Of a stretch of 64,000 bases of DNA, positions 52,879-63,240 are shown piece by piece. The stretch comes from Rebecca billardiae RCC1528 (taxonomy: Eukaryota; Haptophyta). A program made the translations under genes and the position numbers. The notes below the pieces were generated by a model. That model was not told the DNA's origin, made no database searches, and was given only the letters and a program-made list of their open reading frames with translations. Position 1 is the first letter of the stretch, and each line of letters starts with the position of its first letter. The stretch is taken from assembly GCA_965240325.2 (NCBI GenBank), contig OZ251227.1, positions 558,001 through 622,000 of the forward strand, given 5' to 3'.

Positions 52879-53325
52879 AGAGTGAAGCTGATGATAAGCT
52901 AGGCTTTAGAGTTTAGTCTCAGAGTCAGCCGCACTCGCGGTCGCCCGCAGGCGCAGCGCAGCGTCGGTGGCGGATCCATCGTCAGCAGACTACGCCGCGA
53001 CGAGATCTCAGCATTGCGCAGTGTCAGCAGAGCTGAATCTTCAGTATTATATTTATAATATATATATATATAATTAGTTAGACCTGACTACTCATCACCT
53101 GAGTCGATGGCCACGCGCTGACGCGCGCGGCTCGGTTCACTCGGTTGGCAGCGTTGCGGATCGTCCGGCTGCATAGTGCGCAGTACATACTGCATAAAAT
53201 ACTTATATATTAATAATAAACTATATTATTTAATATATTAGAGTACAGTCGTAAGTTGCAGCTACTGACACTGCGTTCATGATTTGGCAGAGGACCTCCA
53301 CTCTCCAGAGCCCGGCGGAATGATG
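52879..53325. other. intergenic, convergent 3' ends, AT run
   Basis: Spacer between two convergent genes with TATAATATATATATATATAA near 53053 and further AT-rich sequence at 53195-53240. No gene is seen. Confidence 0.5.
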
Positions 53326-55116
53326 TCATTCGTCGCTTGTTGCCAAGCTGCTCGCTGGCCAGTACACCGCGCTCAGCCGCGACGCCTCCGCGCGCACCTC
53401 TTCGAGCGTCGACAGCTTGGGGTCGAGGAGAAGGAAGTGCTCGTGCGGGCCGATGCGGCGGCCCACTAGCCAGCCCTCGGCCGCACGCACGCACACCTCC
53501 TCCTCTTCGCTCGGCGCGGCGCAACCCGTCCGGCCAGCGCCGCCGGCCGTGTTGCGCGAGAGGTGCGCGTGCGTGTGCTGCAGCAGTGTGCGCAGAGGGC
53601 GGGAGAGCGAGGGCGTGGGCCCGAGGAGCCCCGGCGAGCAGCGCAGGCTATGCGTCACGCTCTCGAGCGAGATGAACGGCGGCGTGTGCGCCGCGTCCGC
53701 CTGCGCCGCCGCCAGCCTGCCCGCCTGCTCGACGAGCGCGCGCTCGAGAGGCTTGAGCGTCTCGGCCGCCGCCTCGGCCGCGCCGCGGTACCACGCAGGG
53801 TCTTGCCAGCTCGGGTCTGCCTCGTCGAGAAGGAGAGCGAGCGTGAGCTGGCGCAGCCGGTAGACGACGAGCCGCGCGTTCGTCCGAGAGCCACGCGAGG
53901 AGTCCGCGCCCACGTGAGCCCCCACGCCGCTGTGAGCATCGGCTGCGCCATCGGCCGCCGCCACCGCGGGCTCTGTGTCGCAGAGCTGCACGCGCGGCGC
54001 CGCGACGGTGGGCCGCGCGGCCGCCTCCTCGGCTGAGCCGGGAGGCAGCCCGACGACGAAGCGGCCAGTGCAGTGCGGCTCGGCGGCGAGGATGCCGACG
54101 AGCTGCGTGCAAAGCGCCTCAAGCCCCGCACCGCCGACCTCCTCCGCGCCGGGGCTGACGGCGCCGTCCGCGCTGTCCGTCCCGCCACTGCCGCCAGCGC
54201 CGCTCCCGGCGGCAGCGGCGCCGCCAGCGTCGGACGCGCCACCGAGTGCGCTCGCGCCGTTCGGCGTGTGCGGTGAGGGCGAGGCGGTCGGCGCGCGTCC
54301 GAGCGCGCCACCGAGCGCGCGCCCGCCACCGACTCGGCGGCTCGGCGCGCTCGTCACGCGGGCCGTCGACGCGCGCGCGAGCAGCGAGAGCAGCGCGCAC
54401 AGCGTGTGCGCATCCGCCGCGCCCAGCCGCGCGGTGGCGACCGCGCGCTCAGAGAGCAGCATGGCCGCGCCGCGCACGGGCGGGAGGAGGGCGTCGAGCT
54501 CGGCCATCGCGGCGTGCGCGCTGAGGTGCAGCGCAGGGGGCAGTGCGAGGAAGCTCAGCGCGCAGAACGCGTCCACCAGCGCCCCGGACTCGACGGAGAA
54601 GGCGGAGGCGTGCGCCTCGAGCAGCGCGCAGAGCGGCGGCAGCGCGGTGCACACCGCTTCGCGCAGCGCGCGCGCGGGCGGCGCGGCGTCGAGGCTGCCA
54701 ACGAAGAGGCGTAGGGTGGCGCAGGTGAGTGCCAGGCGCTCGCGAAGTAGCCCGTCGGGCAAGTCCTCCTCCCGTGCCTCTGCCTCGCCCCCGCGCGAGC
54801 GTGCGCGCTTTGCATGCCGCGTCACCAGGCACGCCCACGTGCCCGAGCCCTCCTCAGCCTCGACGAGGGTGTACCGGTGCAGATGCGTGTGCACTGCGTG
54901 GCACGGCTGCGCCGCGAACGTGCGCGCGAAGTCGAGCATTCCCTCGCACAGGCCCACCACCGCCAGCTGCCGCTCGAGCGCGACGCCTTCCGGAAAGCAG
55001 CACACCACCTTCCTCTCAGCGTCCTCCTCGCCGCCCAGGTCGCGGCGGAAGACGACGAGGCAGTCGAGCTCCGACGGGGTGGCAGCAGGCGGCGGGCTCA
55101 GGAGCGAGAGCAGCAT
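53326..55116 (-). CDS. CCZ1: CCZ1-like vacuolar/endosomal fusion protein (Rab7 GEF subunit)
   Basis: CCZ1 pairs with MON1 to activate Rab7 on late endosomes and vacuoles. The preferred start is 55116 (MLLSLLSPPPA); the frame is open to 55251. The product is 596 residues. The N-terminal longin signature is clear: ELDCLVVFRRDLGGEEDAER, VVCCFPEGVALERQLAVVGL, EGMLDFARTF and then HTHLHRYTLVEAEEGSGTWA. The C-terminus has GWLVGRRIGPHEHFLLLDP and LSTLEEVRAEASRLSAVY, the family's last longin-like domain. Between them lie Ala/Gly/Ser-rich insertions (~330-420) that make it somewhat long. It is divergent with the next gene. HPS4-type proteins share the fold, but the two ends fit CCZ1 best. Confidence 0.8.
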   Translation of the reverse strand: MLLSLLSPPPAATPSELDCLVVFRRDLGGEEDAERKVVCCFPEGVALERQLAVVGLCEGMLDFARTFAAQPCHAVHTHLHRYTLVEAEEGSGTWACLVTRHAKRARSRGGEAEAREEDLPDGLLRERLALTCATLRLFVGSLDAAPPARALREAVCTALPPLCALLEAHASAFSVESGALVDAFCALSFLALPPALHLSAHAAMAELDALLPPVRGAAMLLSERAVATARLGAADAHTLCALLSLLARASTARVTSAPSRRVGGGRALGGALGRAPTASPSPHTPNGASALGGASDAGGAAAAGSGAGGSGGTDSADGAVSPGAEEVGGAGLEALCTQLVGILAAEPHCTGRFVVGLPPGSAEEAAARPTVAAPRVQLCDTEPAVAAADGAADAHSGVGAHVGADSSRGSRTNARLVVYRLRQLTLALLLDEADPSWQDPAWYRGAAEAAAETLKPLERALVEQAGRLAAAQADAAHTPPFISLESVTHSLRCSPGLLGPTPSLSRPLRTLLQHTHAHLSRNTAGGAGRTGCAAPSEEEEVCVRAAEGWLVGRRIGPHEHFLLLDPKLSTLEEVRAEASRLSAVYWPASSLATSDE

Positions 55117-55303
55117 GGCCGGGCGCCGGACGAGCCCTCGCACGTGTACTTTGAGCCGCTTGGCACTCACCGCGGATCGCGTGTCGTCGCTCCCTCCATC
55201 CTGGGCGCCGTTCCGGGTGGACTTGAACCGCGCGGGCCGGAGCCACCGCATCTGATCCCGCTACACAGCGGAAAGCGCGTTGCTGCTCGTCGAGCGCACG
55301 ACG

Positions 55304-56065
55304 ATGCGCGCCAATGCGCTCCTGCTGCTGGCCTGGGCGGCAGGCGCGAGCGCGTCTTGCGGGCGCGCGCCAAAGTGCTCGTGCTGTGAGCTGCACCAGC
55401 GCATGTCGAGCGAGCCGGGAGGCAGGGCCCTGCAGCGCGTGCAGATGGTCGGCATCGATGCGGCATACCTCAAGCTCAAAATGGCGTGCGCGATGTGGGT
55501 GCAGCAGAACCAGGGGTTCGAGCAGTACATGTGCCACATCTCGGACGGTCCGCCAGGGATGTACCGCGGTGCTGTCTACGCTGGCACTTCGCTCACGGTC
55601 GACATGGCCCCGGCGAACCAGTGCCGATCGGGCGCGATGGGCAGCGGCGCGAGAATGAAAACGAATGTTGTGTATGACTGTCGGGTGGACCCACCGCCAC
55701 CACCCCCGCCGTCGCCGTCGCCGCCGTCGCCGCTTCCATCAGCGAATCTGACGACGGCGGGCGCCAGATCTCACCTCGGCGCGGAGCGCGAGGCAGGCTC
55801 TCGCGGCGGGGCAGGGCAGCACATGGCTAAGAGCACATCCCGAGGGCTGATCACGATGCTGCTTGCGCTGGTCATCTGCCCGCTGCTCGCCGGCGCCGTC
55901 TCCGTGTACCTGCTGATGGGCGGCAACGAGCGTGATCTACCCCAACTACTGGCGCACACATTCCCCTCCGTCTCGCGCAAGTCTTTGCCAACGGAAGAGC
56001 ACGACTCCTCTGACGGTGACATGGCCGACGAGGGCGCTGGTCTGGTGTCGAGTGCGAACAAATAG
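55304..56065 (+). CDS. Cys-containing secretory type I membrane protein, unknown
   Basis: Not recognised. The ATG at 55304 gives MRANALLLLAWAAGASASC, a good cleavable signal peptide (the frame is open to 55280). The product is 253 residues. The ectodomain has about seven Cys (CGRAPKCSCCELHQRM, MCHISDG, QCRSG, DCRVD) and helical KLKMACAMWVQQNQGFEQYM, then a Pro-rich linker (PPPPPPPSPSPPSP), a single membrane helix (ITMLLALVICPLLAGAVSVY) and an acidic cytoplasmic tail (EEHDSSDGDMADE). The Pro-rich stalk is typical of algal surface proteins. Confidence 0.65.
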   Translation: MRANALLLLAWAAGASASCGRAPKCSCCELHQRMSSEPGGRALQRVQMVGIDAAYLKLKMACAMWVQQNQGFEQYMCHISDGPPGMYRGAVYAGTSLTVDMAPANQCRSGAMGSGARMKTNVVYDCRVDPPPPPPPSPSPPSPLPSANLTTAGARSHLGAEREAGSRGGAGQHMAKSTSRGLITMLLALVICPLLAGAVSVYLLMGGNERDLPQLLAHTFPSVSRKSLPTEEHDSSDGDMADEGAGLVSSANK

Positions 56066-56615
56066 GCTGCTTCACACCGGGACGATCCTCTCCCCAGTCC
56101 TGCCTGGCGCAAGGGCTTTGATCGGTCTGCTTTCCCACGCACTCGGGGTGATGCGCCTGGGTCGCGAGTGGGTGAATGGTTTTTGACAAGGACTCGAGCG
56201 AGCGCGGAGCGACGCGCCGCCGTGGACTACTGCCTCCTGGGCGTGGCCCATGGCATGCCGCATGCCAGACCGTGCGGGCCGACTGTTGCGGCACCTCAGC
56301 CCACGCGGCCAGCACGGTGGCGTGCAGCCGTCACGCCCCGGGGCGAAGTCCACCGGTGGTGGCGACCGTCCGATGGCTGCTGCCACGCAGGGTCGGCCCC
56401 CGGTCCCGAGGCGCCGCGCCCGCGGAATCATCGTCGGCTTTATGTTCAGTACTGACGGACCTGAGTCCTGACGATGATCCGTGATGACCGTTGATCGTCA
56501 CTGGGCGCGATCTGCGGCTGAGACTGAGGCTACTAAGTTCGTCGTCTTTCAAGAACTAATAAGTCGACTGCTCGCGCAATGACATGATGATGTGATAACT
56601 TGACACTTTGATGTC
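56066..56615. other. intergenic before DNA element copy 2
   Basis: Presumed 3' region of the preceding gene. Overlapping short frames have no family features. The TIR element is inserted at its distal end. Confidence 0.5.
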
Positions 56616-56623
56616 AACTCACC
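56616..56623. repeat. 8-bp target-site duplication, right copy, inner side
   Basis: AACTCACC, matching 60755-60762; by chance two preceding bases (TC) also match. Confidence 0.88.
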
Positions 56624-56879
56624 GGGTATGGACCCGAGTTTCTGCTACCCATATTACCTTCATAGGGGAAATGTTTTCTATAGGGATTTTTGGCCCTGTC
56701 GGCCGTAGCGATGGTAACACCCCGGTCACCCGCCCGCGCAGGCACGCGAGGGACTGCGGCTCGACAGCGCGCGCGTCAGGCGCGCGCGCGCGGCGGCGGC
56801 CGCGCGGCGGCGCGCCGCATCGCCGCCGTGACGCCGTCGGCGTCCTGAGTCAGCGGCGTGGTCGGTCCGCGGCGGCACT

Positions 56880-58285
56880 CCTGGGCCGGCGGGCCCGGGC
56901 CTCGCGGCCCGGGAGGAGGCCCCCTGTAACAGCTGTAACACCGTAACACGTAACAAGTCCGGCTCGTCCCGGAGTCCGGGGCTGCCGGCGGGCCGGCCGC
57001 GCCGGGCCCGGGAGGAGGCCCCCTGTAACAGCTGTAACACCGTAACACGTAACAAGTCCGGCGCGTCCGGGTCCGGGGCTGCCGGCGGGCCCGGGCCTCG
57101 CGGCCCGGGAGGAGGCCCCCTGTAACAGCTGTAACACCTGTAACACGTAACAAGTCCGGCTCGTCCCGGAGTCCGGGGCTGCCGGCGGGCCGGCCGCGCC
57201 GGGCCCGGGAGGAGGCCCCCTGTAACAGCTGTAACACCTGTAACACGTAACAAGTCCGGCGCGTCCGGGTCCGGGGCTGCCGGCGGGCCCGGGCCTCGCG
57301 GCCCGGGAGGAGGCCCCCTGTAACAGCTGTAACACCTGTAACACGTAACAAGTCCGGCTCGTCCCGGAGTCCGGGGCTGCCGGCGGGCCGGCCGCGCCGG
57401 GCCCGGGAGGAGGCCCCCTGTAACAGCTGTAACACCTGTAACACGTAACAAGTCCGGCGCGTCCGGGTCCGGGGCTGCCGGCGGGCCCGGGCCTCGCGGC
57501 CCGGGAGGAGGCCCCCTGTAACAGCTGTAACACCTGTAACACGTAACAAGTCCGGCTCGTCCCGGAGTCCGGGGCTGCCGGCGGGCCGGCCGCGCCGGGC
57601 CCGGGAGGAGGCCCCCTGTAACAGCTGTAACACCTGTAACACGTAACAAGTCCGGCGCGTCCGGGTCCGGGGCTGCCGGCGGGCCCGGGCCTCGCGGCCC
57701 GGGAGGAGGCCCCCTGTAACAGCTGTAACACCTGTAACACGTAACAAGTCCGGCTCGTCCCGGAGTCCGGGGCTGCCGGCGGGCCGGCCGCGCCGGGCCC
57801 GGGAGGAGGCCCCCTTAGTAACAGCTGTAACACCTGTAACACGTAACAAGTCCGGCGCGTCCGGGTCCGGGGCTGCCGGCGGGCCCGGGCCTCGCGGCCC
57901 GGGAGGAGGCCCCCTGTAACAGCTGTAACACCGTAACACGTAACACTAACAAGTCCGGCTCGTCCGAGTCCGGGGCTGCCGGCGGGCCCGGGCCGCGCTG
58001 CCGGGCCCGCGGGAGGAGGCCCCCTGTAACAGACAGCTGTAACACCGTAACATTCGACGTAACAAGTCCGGCGCGGCGAGTCCGGGAGCCGGCCGGGCCG
58101 GGGCCGGGGCGGGCGGGCCGCCGGGCCCGGGAGGAGGCCCCCTGTAACAGCTGTAACACCGTAACACGTAACAAGTCCGGCGCGGCGAGTCCGGGAGCCG
58201 ACCGGTCCAGGTCCGGGGCGGGCGGGCCGCCGGGCCCGGGAGGAGGCCCCCTGTTACAGCTGTAACACCGTAACACGTAACACAA
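56880..58285. repeat. ~99-bp minisatellite array, copy 2
   Basis: About 14 units with spacings of 97-100 bp (CTGTAAC starts at 56924, 57023, 57120, 57220, 57319, 57419, 57516, 57616, 57714 and on). Two spacer types alternate strictly over most of the array. The last three units, towards the primase gene, are more divergent. Confidence 0.92.
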
Positions 58286-58289
58286 TGGC

Positions 58290-58640
58290 GCCGCTCGGCC
58301 ATGGCCCGTCGTCGGCCCGGTGAAAAAATGGCGGCGGGGCGCGCGGCGCGCAGCGTCGCGCTCGGTGCGCTCGGCGGGGCTCGAGGAACGCCCGCGGACG
58401 GGCGAGCGCGCACGGGCGCGAGCACGAGTCGCGTCGCCCGCGCCCCTCCCCGAGCGACCTGCCGCCGCGTCTCGCGACGATGGCGGTGTGGACGCTCGTC
58501 CGTGGCCGCGTGAAAAAATGGCGGCGGGGCGCGCGGCGCGCAGCGTCGCGCTCGGTGCGCTCGGCGGGGCTCGAGGAGCGCACGCGGACGGGCGAGCGCG
58601 CACGGGCGCGAGCACCGCGGCGGTTCGCGTGGCGTCGCGC
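58290..58640. repeat. internal inverted repeat, primase 3' side, copy 2
   Basis: Two GTGAAAAAATGGCGGCGGGG units (58320 and 58511) on the plus strand, complementary to the units at 60030-60300. Confidence 0.8.
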
Positions 58641-58813
58641 TGCACCGACCCCGGCGCGAGCGCCGAGTCCTTGTTTGCACGCCGCCTCGTTTGCCGAGCC
58701 CGTCGGCCGACGGCGCGAGGTGGGCGCGGCGGCGGCGGCGGCGGCGGCGGGGCGGCGGCGGCGGCGACGGCGGCGGCGTGCGGGCGCATGCGCGCTGCAC
58801 GGCCGCCGCGTCG

Positions 58814-60067
58814 TCAACGCGCCGGGCCCATCGCGGCACGGCCGCTGGCGAACGCGGCGTGGAAGCGCGAGGCAAACTCGGCGCTGCGTGGCGGCGCGCC
58901 CGCGCGGCCGCCGCCCGCGCAGAAGAGCATGCTGCGCAGGCAGACGGCGCGCGCGCGCCCGGCGCCGCGCGCTGCCACGCACGCCTCGTCGGCGCAGCAC
59001 AGGTCGAGGCCGTCGGACTTGGCGAAGTAGAAGACGGTGCGTCGCGCGTGCTCGGCGCCCTTGCACTCGCACCACCTGCTGGCGGTCGAGCACGTCGCGA
59101 CCGGGCCGTGCGCCGTGCTCCCAGCAAACACCTGCACGATGCGCGGCCAGCGCTCGGCCGAGCCAGAGACTCGTGCGTGCGCGTGCAGCTGCTCGTTGAG
59201 CCAGCCGACCAGCGCCGCGCGCCGCGCGCCGGCCGCCGCATCGCGACCGGCGGCGCTCGTCGCCGGCACAGCCGGTCGGCCGGGCGCGGGCGGCGGCGCG
59301 CTCCACTCGACCAGCTCGGTGCGCAGCCGCGCGCGAGAGAGCCAGCGCGCGCCATCCGCCGCGAGCCGCCGCAGCGCGTGCTGCGCAGGCAGCGCGTCGA
59401 GCCACGCGCAGCGCACGGCGCCGTGCTCGTCGGCGGCGACGACGGCTGCCGGCAGGTAGGGCGGGCCGCCGTCCGACTTGGCCGTGAACGGCAGGCGCAG
59501 GCCCGCCCCGTAGATGCTGCAGTCGATCTCGAGCTTGTGCCAGCACGGCGGCCGCGGCTGCGAGCGCGCCCAGTCGTGCAGGACGCGCGCGATGCGCGCC
59601 GCCTCAGCGGCCGAGATGATGGCCGAGTCGTTCCATGTCGCGTGAATCCCGGCTCGGCGCACGCCCGGCGCCGAGCCGGCGGCGGTCGCGGGGCTGGGCG
59701 CGCGCGCCGAGACGTACACGACGCGCCCAGCCACGGGAACGGGCACGGGCAGATGCTCCTCCGCGACGCGGTAGAGGCCGACGAGCAGTGCGGCCACGTC
59801 CGAGGGGGAGGGCGCGGTGCTGAAGGCGCAGTCCACATCGACGACGAAGCGCGCGCGCGCGCCGAGCGCCTCGACCACCATGGGCGCGCGCGCGCCGTGC
59901 ACCAAGTGCTGCGCGGCCACGAGTGCATCGAGCTCGCGCAGGCGGCTGCTCGGCACGTGCAGCCGGCCGCCGAACGTACGCTGCGAGCCACTTGCCAGGA
60001 ACACAACCTCGTGCGTGCACGCCTCGCCTGGGCGCGCGACGCTGCGCGCCGCGCGCCCCGCCGCCAT
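58814..60067 (-). CDS. archaeo-eukaryotic primase (PrimPol/UL52-type), element copy 2
   Basis: Same 417-codon length and start (MAAGRAARSVARPGEA) as copy 1. All motif residues are kept: D77/D79 (FVVDVDCAF), H142 (GIHATW), D182 (EIDCSIYGAG) and zinc ligands C333, H340, C358, C363. Differences from copy 1 include V151I, L164H, P365A, Y371R, T389A and I395S. Two independent intact copies with few replacements imply recent activity or continuing constraint. Transcription runs toward the long minisatellite array. Confidence 0.8.
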   Translation of the reverse strand: MAAGRAARSVARPGEACTHEVVFLASGSQRTFGGRLHVPSSRLRELDALVAAQHLVHGARAPMVVEALGARARFVVDVDCAFSTAPSPSDVAALLVGLYRVAEEHLPVPVPVAGRVVYVSARAPSPATAAGSAPGVRRAGIHATWNDSAIISAAEAARIARVLHDWARSQPRPPCWHKLEIDCSIYGAGLRLPFTAKSDGGPPYLPAAVVAADEHGAVRCAWLDALPAQHALRRLAADGARWLSRARLRTELVEWSAPPPAPGRPAVPATSAAGRDAAAGARRAALVGWLNEQLHAHARVSGSAERWPRIVQVFAGSTAHGPVATCSTASRWCECKGAEHARRTVFYFAKSDGLDLCCADEACVAARGAGRARAVCLRSMLFCAGGGRAGAPPRSAEFASRFHAAFASGRAAMGPAR

Positions 60068-60470
60068 TTTTTCACGCGGCCACGGACGAGCGGCCACTGC
60101 GCCATCGTCGCGAGACGCGGCGGCAGGTCGCTCGGGGAGGGGCGCGGGCGACGCGACTCGTGCTCGCGCCCGTGCGCGCTCGCCCGTCCGCAGTCGTTCC
60201 TCGAGCCCCGCCGAGCGCACCGAGCGCGACGCTGCGCGCCGCGCGCCCCGCCGCCATTTTTTCACCGGGCCGACGGGCCGCGGCCGAGCGGCGCCATTGT
60301 GTTACGTGTTACGGTGTTACAGCTGTTACAGGGGGCCTCCTCCCGACCGGGCCCGGCCCGGGCGGCCCGCCCGCCCCGGACCTGGACCGGTCGGCTCCCG
60401 GACTCGCCGCGCCGGACTTGTTACGTGTTACGGTGTTACAGCTGTTACAGGGGGCCTCCTCCCGGGGCCC
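60030..60470. repeat. internal inverted repeat and two minisatellite units, primase 5' side, copy 2
   Basis: The CCGCCATTTTTTCAC units at about 60060 and 60250 overlap the primase start and upstream region; two TTACGGTGTTACAGCTGTTA units follow at about 60300 and 60420. Confidence 0.8.
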
Positions 60471-60754
60471 AGCGAAACCCGCCCGGCCCCGGCCCCGGAC
60501 CCGGACTGGCCGGCAACGGGCCGCGAGAATCCGAGACCGACGGTCTCAAGCCTTGAAAGTGATGGCTGACAGTGTGCTCAGCCAGGGTTTAGTCAGGCGG
60601 CGTGGCTCGGTCAGACACCCGCAGTCCGGGTGAGTCCGGCGTGAGAGTGTTACATGTTACTGCTACGCTCGGCCCGTAACACTTTTCACGGGCGCGACGG
60701 GGGTGAGTAATAGTTAGAGGAATTGTTACCCGGGAGAAACTGGGGTCCTTGGTC

Positions 60755-60762
60755 AACTCACC
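60755..60762. repeat. 8-bp target-site duplication, right copy, outer side
   Basis: AACTCACC, matching 56616-56623. Confidence 0.88.
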
Positions 60763-61288
60763 GCGCGACTGCTGTCGCTGATGAACAGAGGTACTGTAAG
60801 TAACAGCGGCACAGACAGAGTGAACAGACGGTCCCCGCACCCGGCCCCGGGGCCAGGCGACGCTGCAACCGCGGCAGGCGTGCGCCTGATGACAAACAAC
60901 GTGAAGCAGCAAATTCACGTCGCATGACCAACCGTCACCTCCACGCCCATGGCCGAGCACGATGGCCCACGATGCCAGGCGGGAGTAGTCAGTCAGCGAC
61001 GTCGCCCAGTGCAACGGCAGGCCGGGCGTGATGACGAGCGCGTTGGCAACCACTTGACCACGGCGTTGGCAGCTGGTGTGCTGCATGAGCGCGCCGGCGA
61101 CCCTCGAGTGCGCGCGAAGCCCGCACGGCATGTGCTCATCTGCGGCTCGCGTCTGTCGTCCACTTCCGCGGACACCCTTCTGTGACCACAGATGACATGA
61201 GCTCGCGACCTTGTTCCAACCCTATTTTGCTTTTGGGCACGACTTGAGTCCAGCAGCACGTCCGGGCTGTCTGTGCCACGCCGTTGCC
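60763..61288. other. intergenic
   Basis: Presumed 3' flank of the bL35 gene. Minus-strand frames here have no recognisable content. Confidence 0.45.
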
Positions 61289-61567
61289 CTAGAAGATCCC
61301 GGGAAAGTAACTGTTCCGCAAGCGCCTCGAAGTCGATACTGACATAACACCAGCGCCAGACAGGCGGAAGCCGCGATTCACGGTCTTCTTGACGTTCTTG
61401 TGGTGCTTGCCAGCCCTCCTGAACACGAGCAGCCCGCTGCCGTTGATCTTGAAGCGCTTCTTTGCCGCCGCCTTCGTACGATGTCCCAGCCCGCGCGCGA
61501 AGTTCATCAGCGCGGCAGAGTCCAGCACCCGCGGCCAACTGCGCAAGCTCGCGACAAGCGCCATCAT
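61289..61567 (-). CDS. MRPL35: mitochondrial large-subunit ribosomal protein bL35
   Basis: 92 residues from the ATG at 61567 (MMALVASLRSWPRVLDSAAL), whose basic/hydrophobic start is a plausible mitochondrial presequence; upstream in-frame sequence to 61612 is probably not translated. The conserved bL35 core is clear: HRTKAAAKKRFKINGSGLL, FRRAGKHHKNVKKTVNRGF, and the ending SRRLRNSYFPGIF. Bacterial-type L35 binds 23S rRNA in the large subunit. Plastid bL35 is the alternative, but the short single leader favours mitochondria. It is divergent with RPB4, 82 bp apart. Confidence 0.85.
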   Translation of the reverse strand: MMALVASLRSWPRVLDSAALMNFARGLGHRTKAAAKKRFKINGSGLLVFRRAGKHHKNVKKTVNRGFRLSGAGVMSVSTSRRLRNSYFPGIF

Positions 61568-61649
61568 CGTCGCACCACCGCCCCCGACCTCGTCCGAGAG
61601 ATCGCTGCGCACAGAGTCCGGGCGGAAAGGTCAAAGGACTCGCGTAGCC
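61568..61649. promoter_or_regulatory. 82-bp bidirectional promoter region, bL35m/RPB4
   Basis: Only 82 bp separate the start codons of the two divergent genes, so both core promoters and both 5' leaders must fit here or overlap the coding ends. No TATA box is visible. Confidence 0.5.
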
Positions 61650-62152
61650 ATGGAGGACGCAGCGGAGCTGCGCTTCGGAGAGGGTGCGTTCGCGACGTCG
61701 CTTCGCGCTGCGCCCGCGGCTCGTGCGCCTGCCTGAGACATGCCTGCGCGCCGTCCTATCCACACTGCACGGCAGACTTTAACAATGCCCTCATTCTCTA
61801 CAACACGGAGGTGGCCATTGTCGCCAAGCAGATGATCGATCAGCGGAGAGAAAATGGCCAGCAGCCGGCTGAGCACCTGCGGATGATTCTTGACCACGTG
61901 ACCAGGTTTGACTACATGCGGGCGGATCAGGCCACGGTGCAGGACATGCGCTCTCACGACCTTGGCCTCCACCCGTTCGAGCTGGTGCAGATCAACAACC
62001 TGGGCTGCGAGGAGGTTGACGAGGCAAAGACGCTGATCCCGAGCCTGCGCCTTCGCATCGAACGCAGCGACGATGACTTCGACGACGACCAGCTCCAGGC
62101 CATTCTCGACAAGTGTGCGGCGGCGCGCTCGTTTGACGAGGGAGCTGGCTGA
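61650..62152 (+). CDS. RPB4: RNA polymerase II subunit RPB4 (2 exons)
   Basis: RPB4 forms the stalk of RNA polymerase II with RPB7. Exon 1 is 61650-61683 and exon 2 61776-62152; the 92-bp intron starts GTGCGT and ends GGCAG. The join restores MEDAAELRFGEDFNNA, the typical RPB4 start. The product is 136 residues. Exon 2 has LYNTEVAIVAKQMIDQRREN, ILDHVTRFDYM, LHPFELVQINNLGCEEVDEA and AKTLIPSLRLRI, followed by the C-terminal DDDQLQAILDKC helix. Length and all conserved blocks match RPB4; RPC9 (polymerase III) is a more distant alternative. Confidence 0.92.
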
Positions 62153-63240
62153 CAACCGCGACGGACTCGCGGGCAACTGCAGGGGTTCTCTCTGGCGCAG
62201 GGCCCTCACCAGCTGCCGCTCGGTGGCTGGCGACAGGCCGGCCTTGGCGAACACCTGCCGAACCTGGGAGAGCTCTCACGCGAAGCCAAGTTGGAGGCCA
62301 GGCAGTGGCCTACACTTCCGGGCTGGCCAAGCTCACCGAGCTTTGCTGGACGTGGCGACACGTCTGTCTAGTATAACGCTCGTCGGACTGTGACCGCGCT
62401 GCTACGGCCATTGAGTACAGCAGAGTACCGGCCACTGGCCACTGGGCCAGTAGGCAGTAGCCCAGTATCTTAGTTACCGCCGTCTACCGTCTCTATACTG
62501 AGTATACTCTCTAGAGGGCTGACTAGACTCTAACCGAAAGGCGAGTCCCGAACGGGCATCAACTCACAGAATGAGAAGTCCGACAGAGTACTCGCGGCTG
62601 GAACTGAGACGTGGCTCGCAGCTAAGAGTCCGAGTCGCCGACTCAATCAACACCCTGGCTCTGCTTACTCAGCTTAGTGATAGATAGTGAGTCTGACTGT
62701 CAGACTCTAATAATCGACTACTGATGACTGAATTGACTGAATCTGACAATACGATTACCTAGAGTGTAGCACCTAGTATTAACTAGCAGTAGTATCTCAT
62801 TAGTACGCTGGTCCGAACCTGGGCGAGTGGCGCGCTTAACTACTGTATATGACGACTACTGCTAGCTATAGATCCGCGCTAGCATTATCAGCGCTGACTG
62901 CTCTCATCGTAATAAATAATCGTTGCGCATGCCAGCACCGTCACAGCACTGTCAGCAGGCCGCCAGTCAGCCCAGACGGTCCAACTGTGAACGGTCACCG
63001 TCCAGTCACCAGTGAGTCAAGTGATTCCGGCTGTGCCCCCGACTGAGTCGACTGACTCCGGTGCCCGCTTTAATATTATTTATATATGATTATACACATA
63101 AATATTAAATGTTTTATTGAACAATGTATTATTTCAAATCAGCGACTCAGCCGACTGCGCCGCGGCGCCGCCGACTGCGCGCGATCTGACTATAGTGATT
63201 AATAATAAGTATTGGTTATACGCGACAGCACGATAGATCA
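62153..63240. other. intergenic, AT-rich
   Basis: About 1.1 kb. It is increasingly AT-rich towards 63060-63230 (TAATATTATTTATATATGAT). Short stop-rich frames only; no gene or structural RNA is recognised. Confidence 0.5.

Larger units (their letters stand above)
56624..60754 (+). mobile_element. TIR DNA element with primase gene, copy 2 (4,131 bp)
   Basis: It starts GGGTATGGACCCGAGTTTCT and ends with the inverse of GACCAAGGACCCCAGTTTCT; perfect 8-bp duplications AACTCACC flank it. It is about 156 bp longer than copy 1, through extra minisatellite units and small indels. The order matches copy 1 in reverse genomic orientation. The different target duplications show that the two copies inserted independently rather than arising by local inverted duplication. 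Most units of this array read CACCTGTAACACG where copy 1 has CACCGTAACACG, so the arrays have homogenised separately. Confidence 0.9.

Noticed and set aside
56726-58789. Long open frames of 280-720 codons through the minisatellite and primase shadows
   Set aside because: They read repeated LLRVTVLQLLQG or Arg/Ala strings, arising from repeats and GC-rich antisense frames without motifs.
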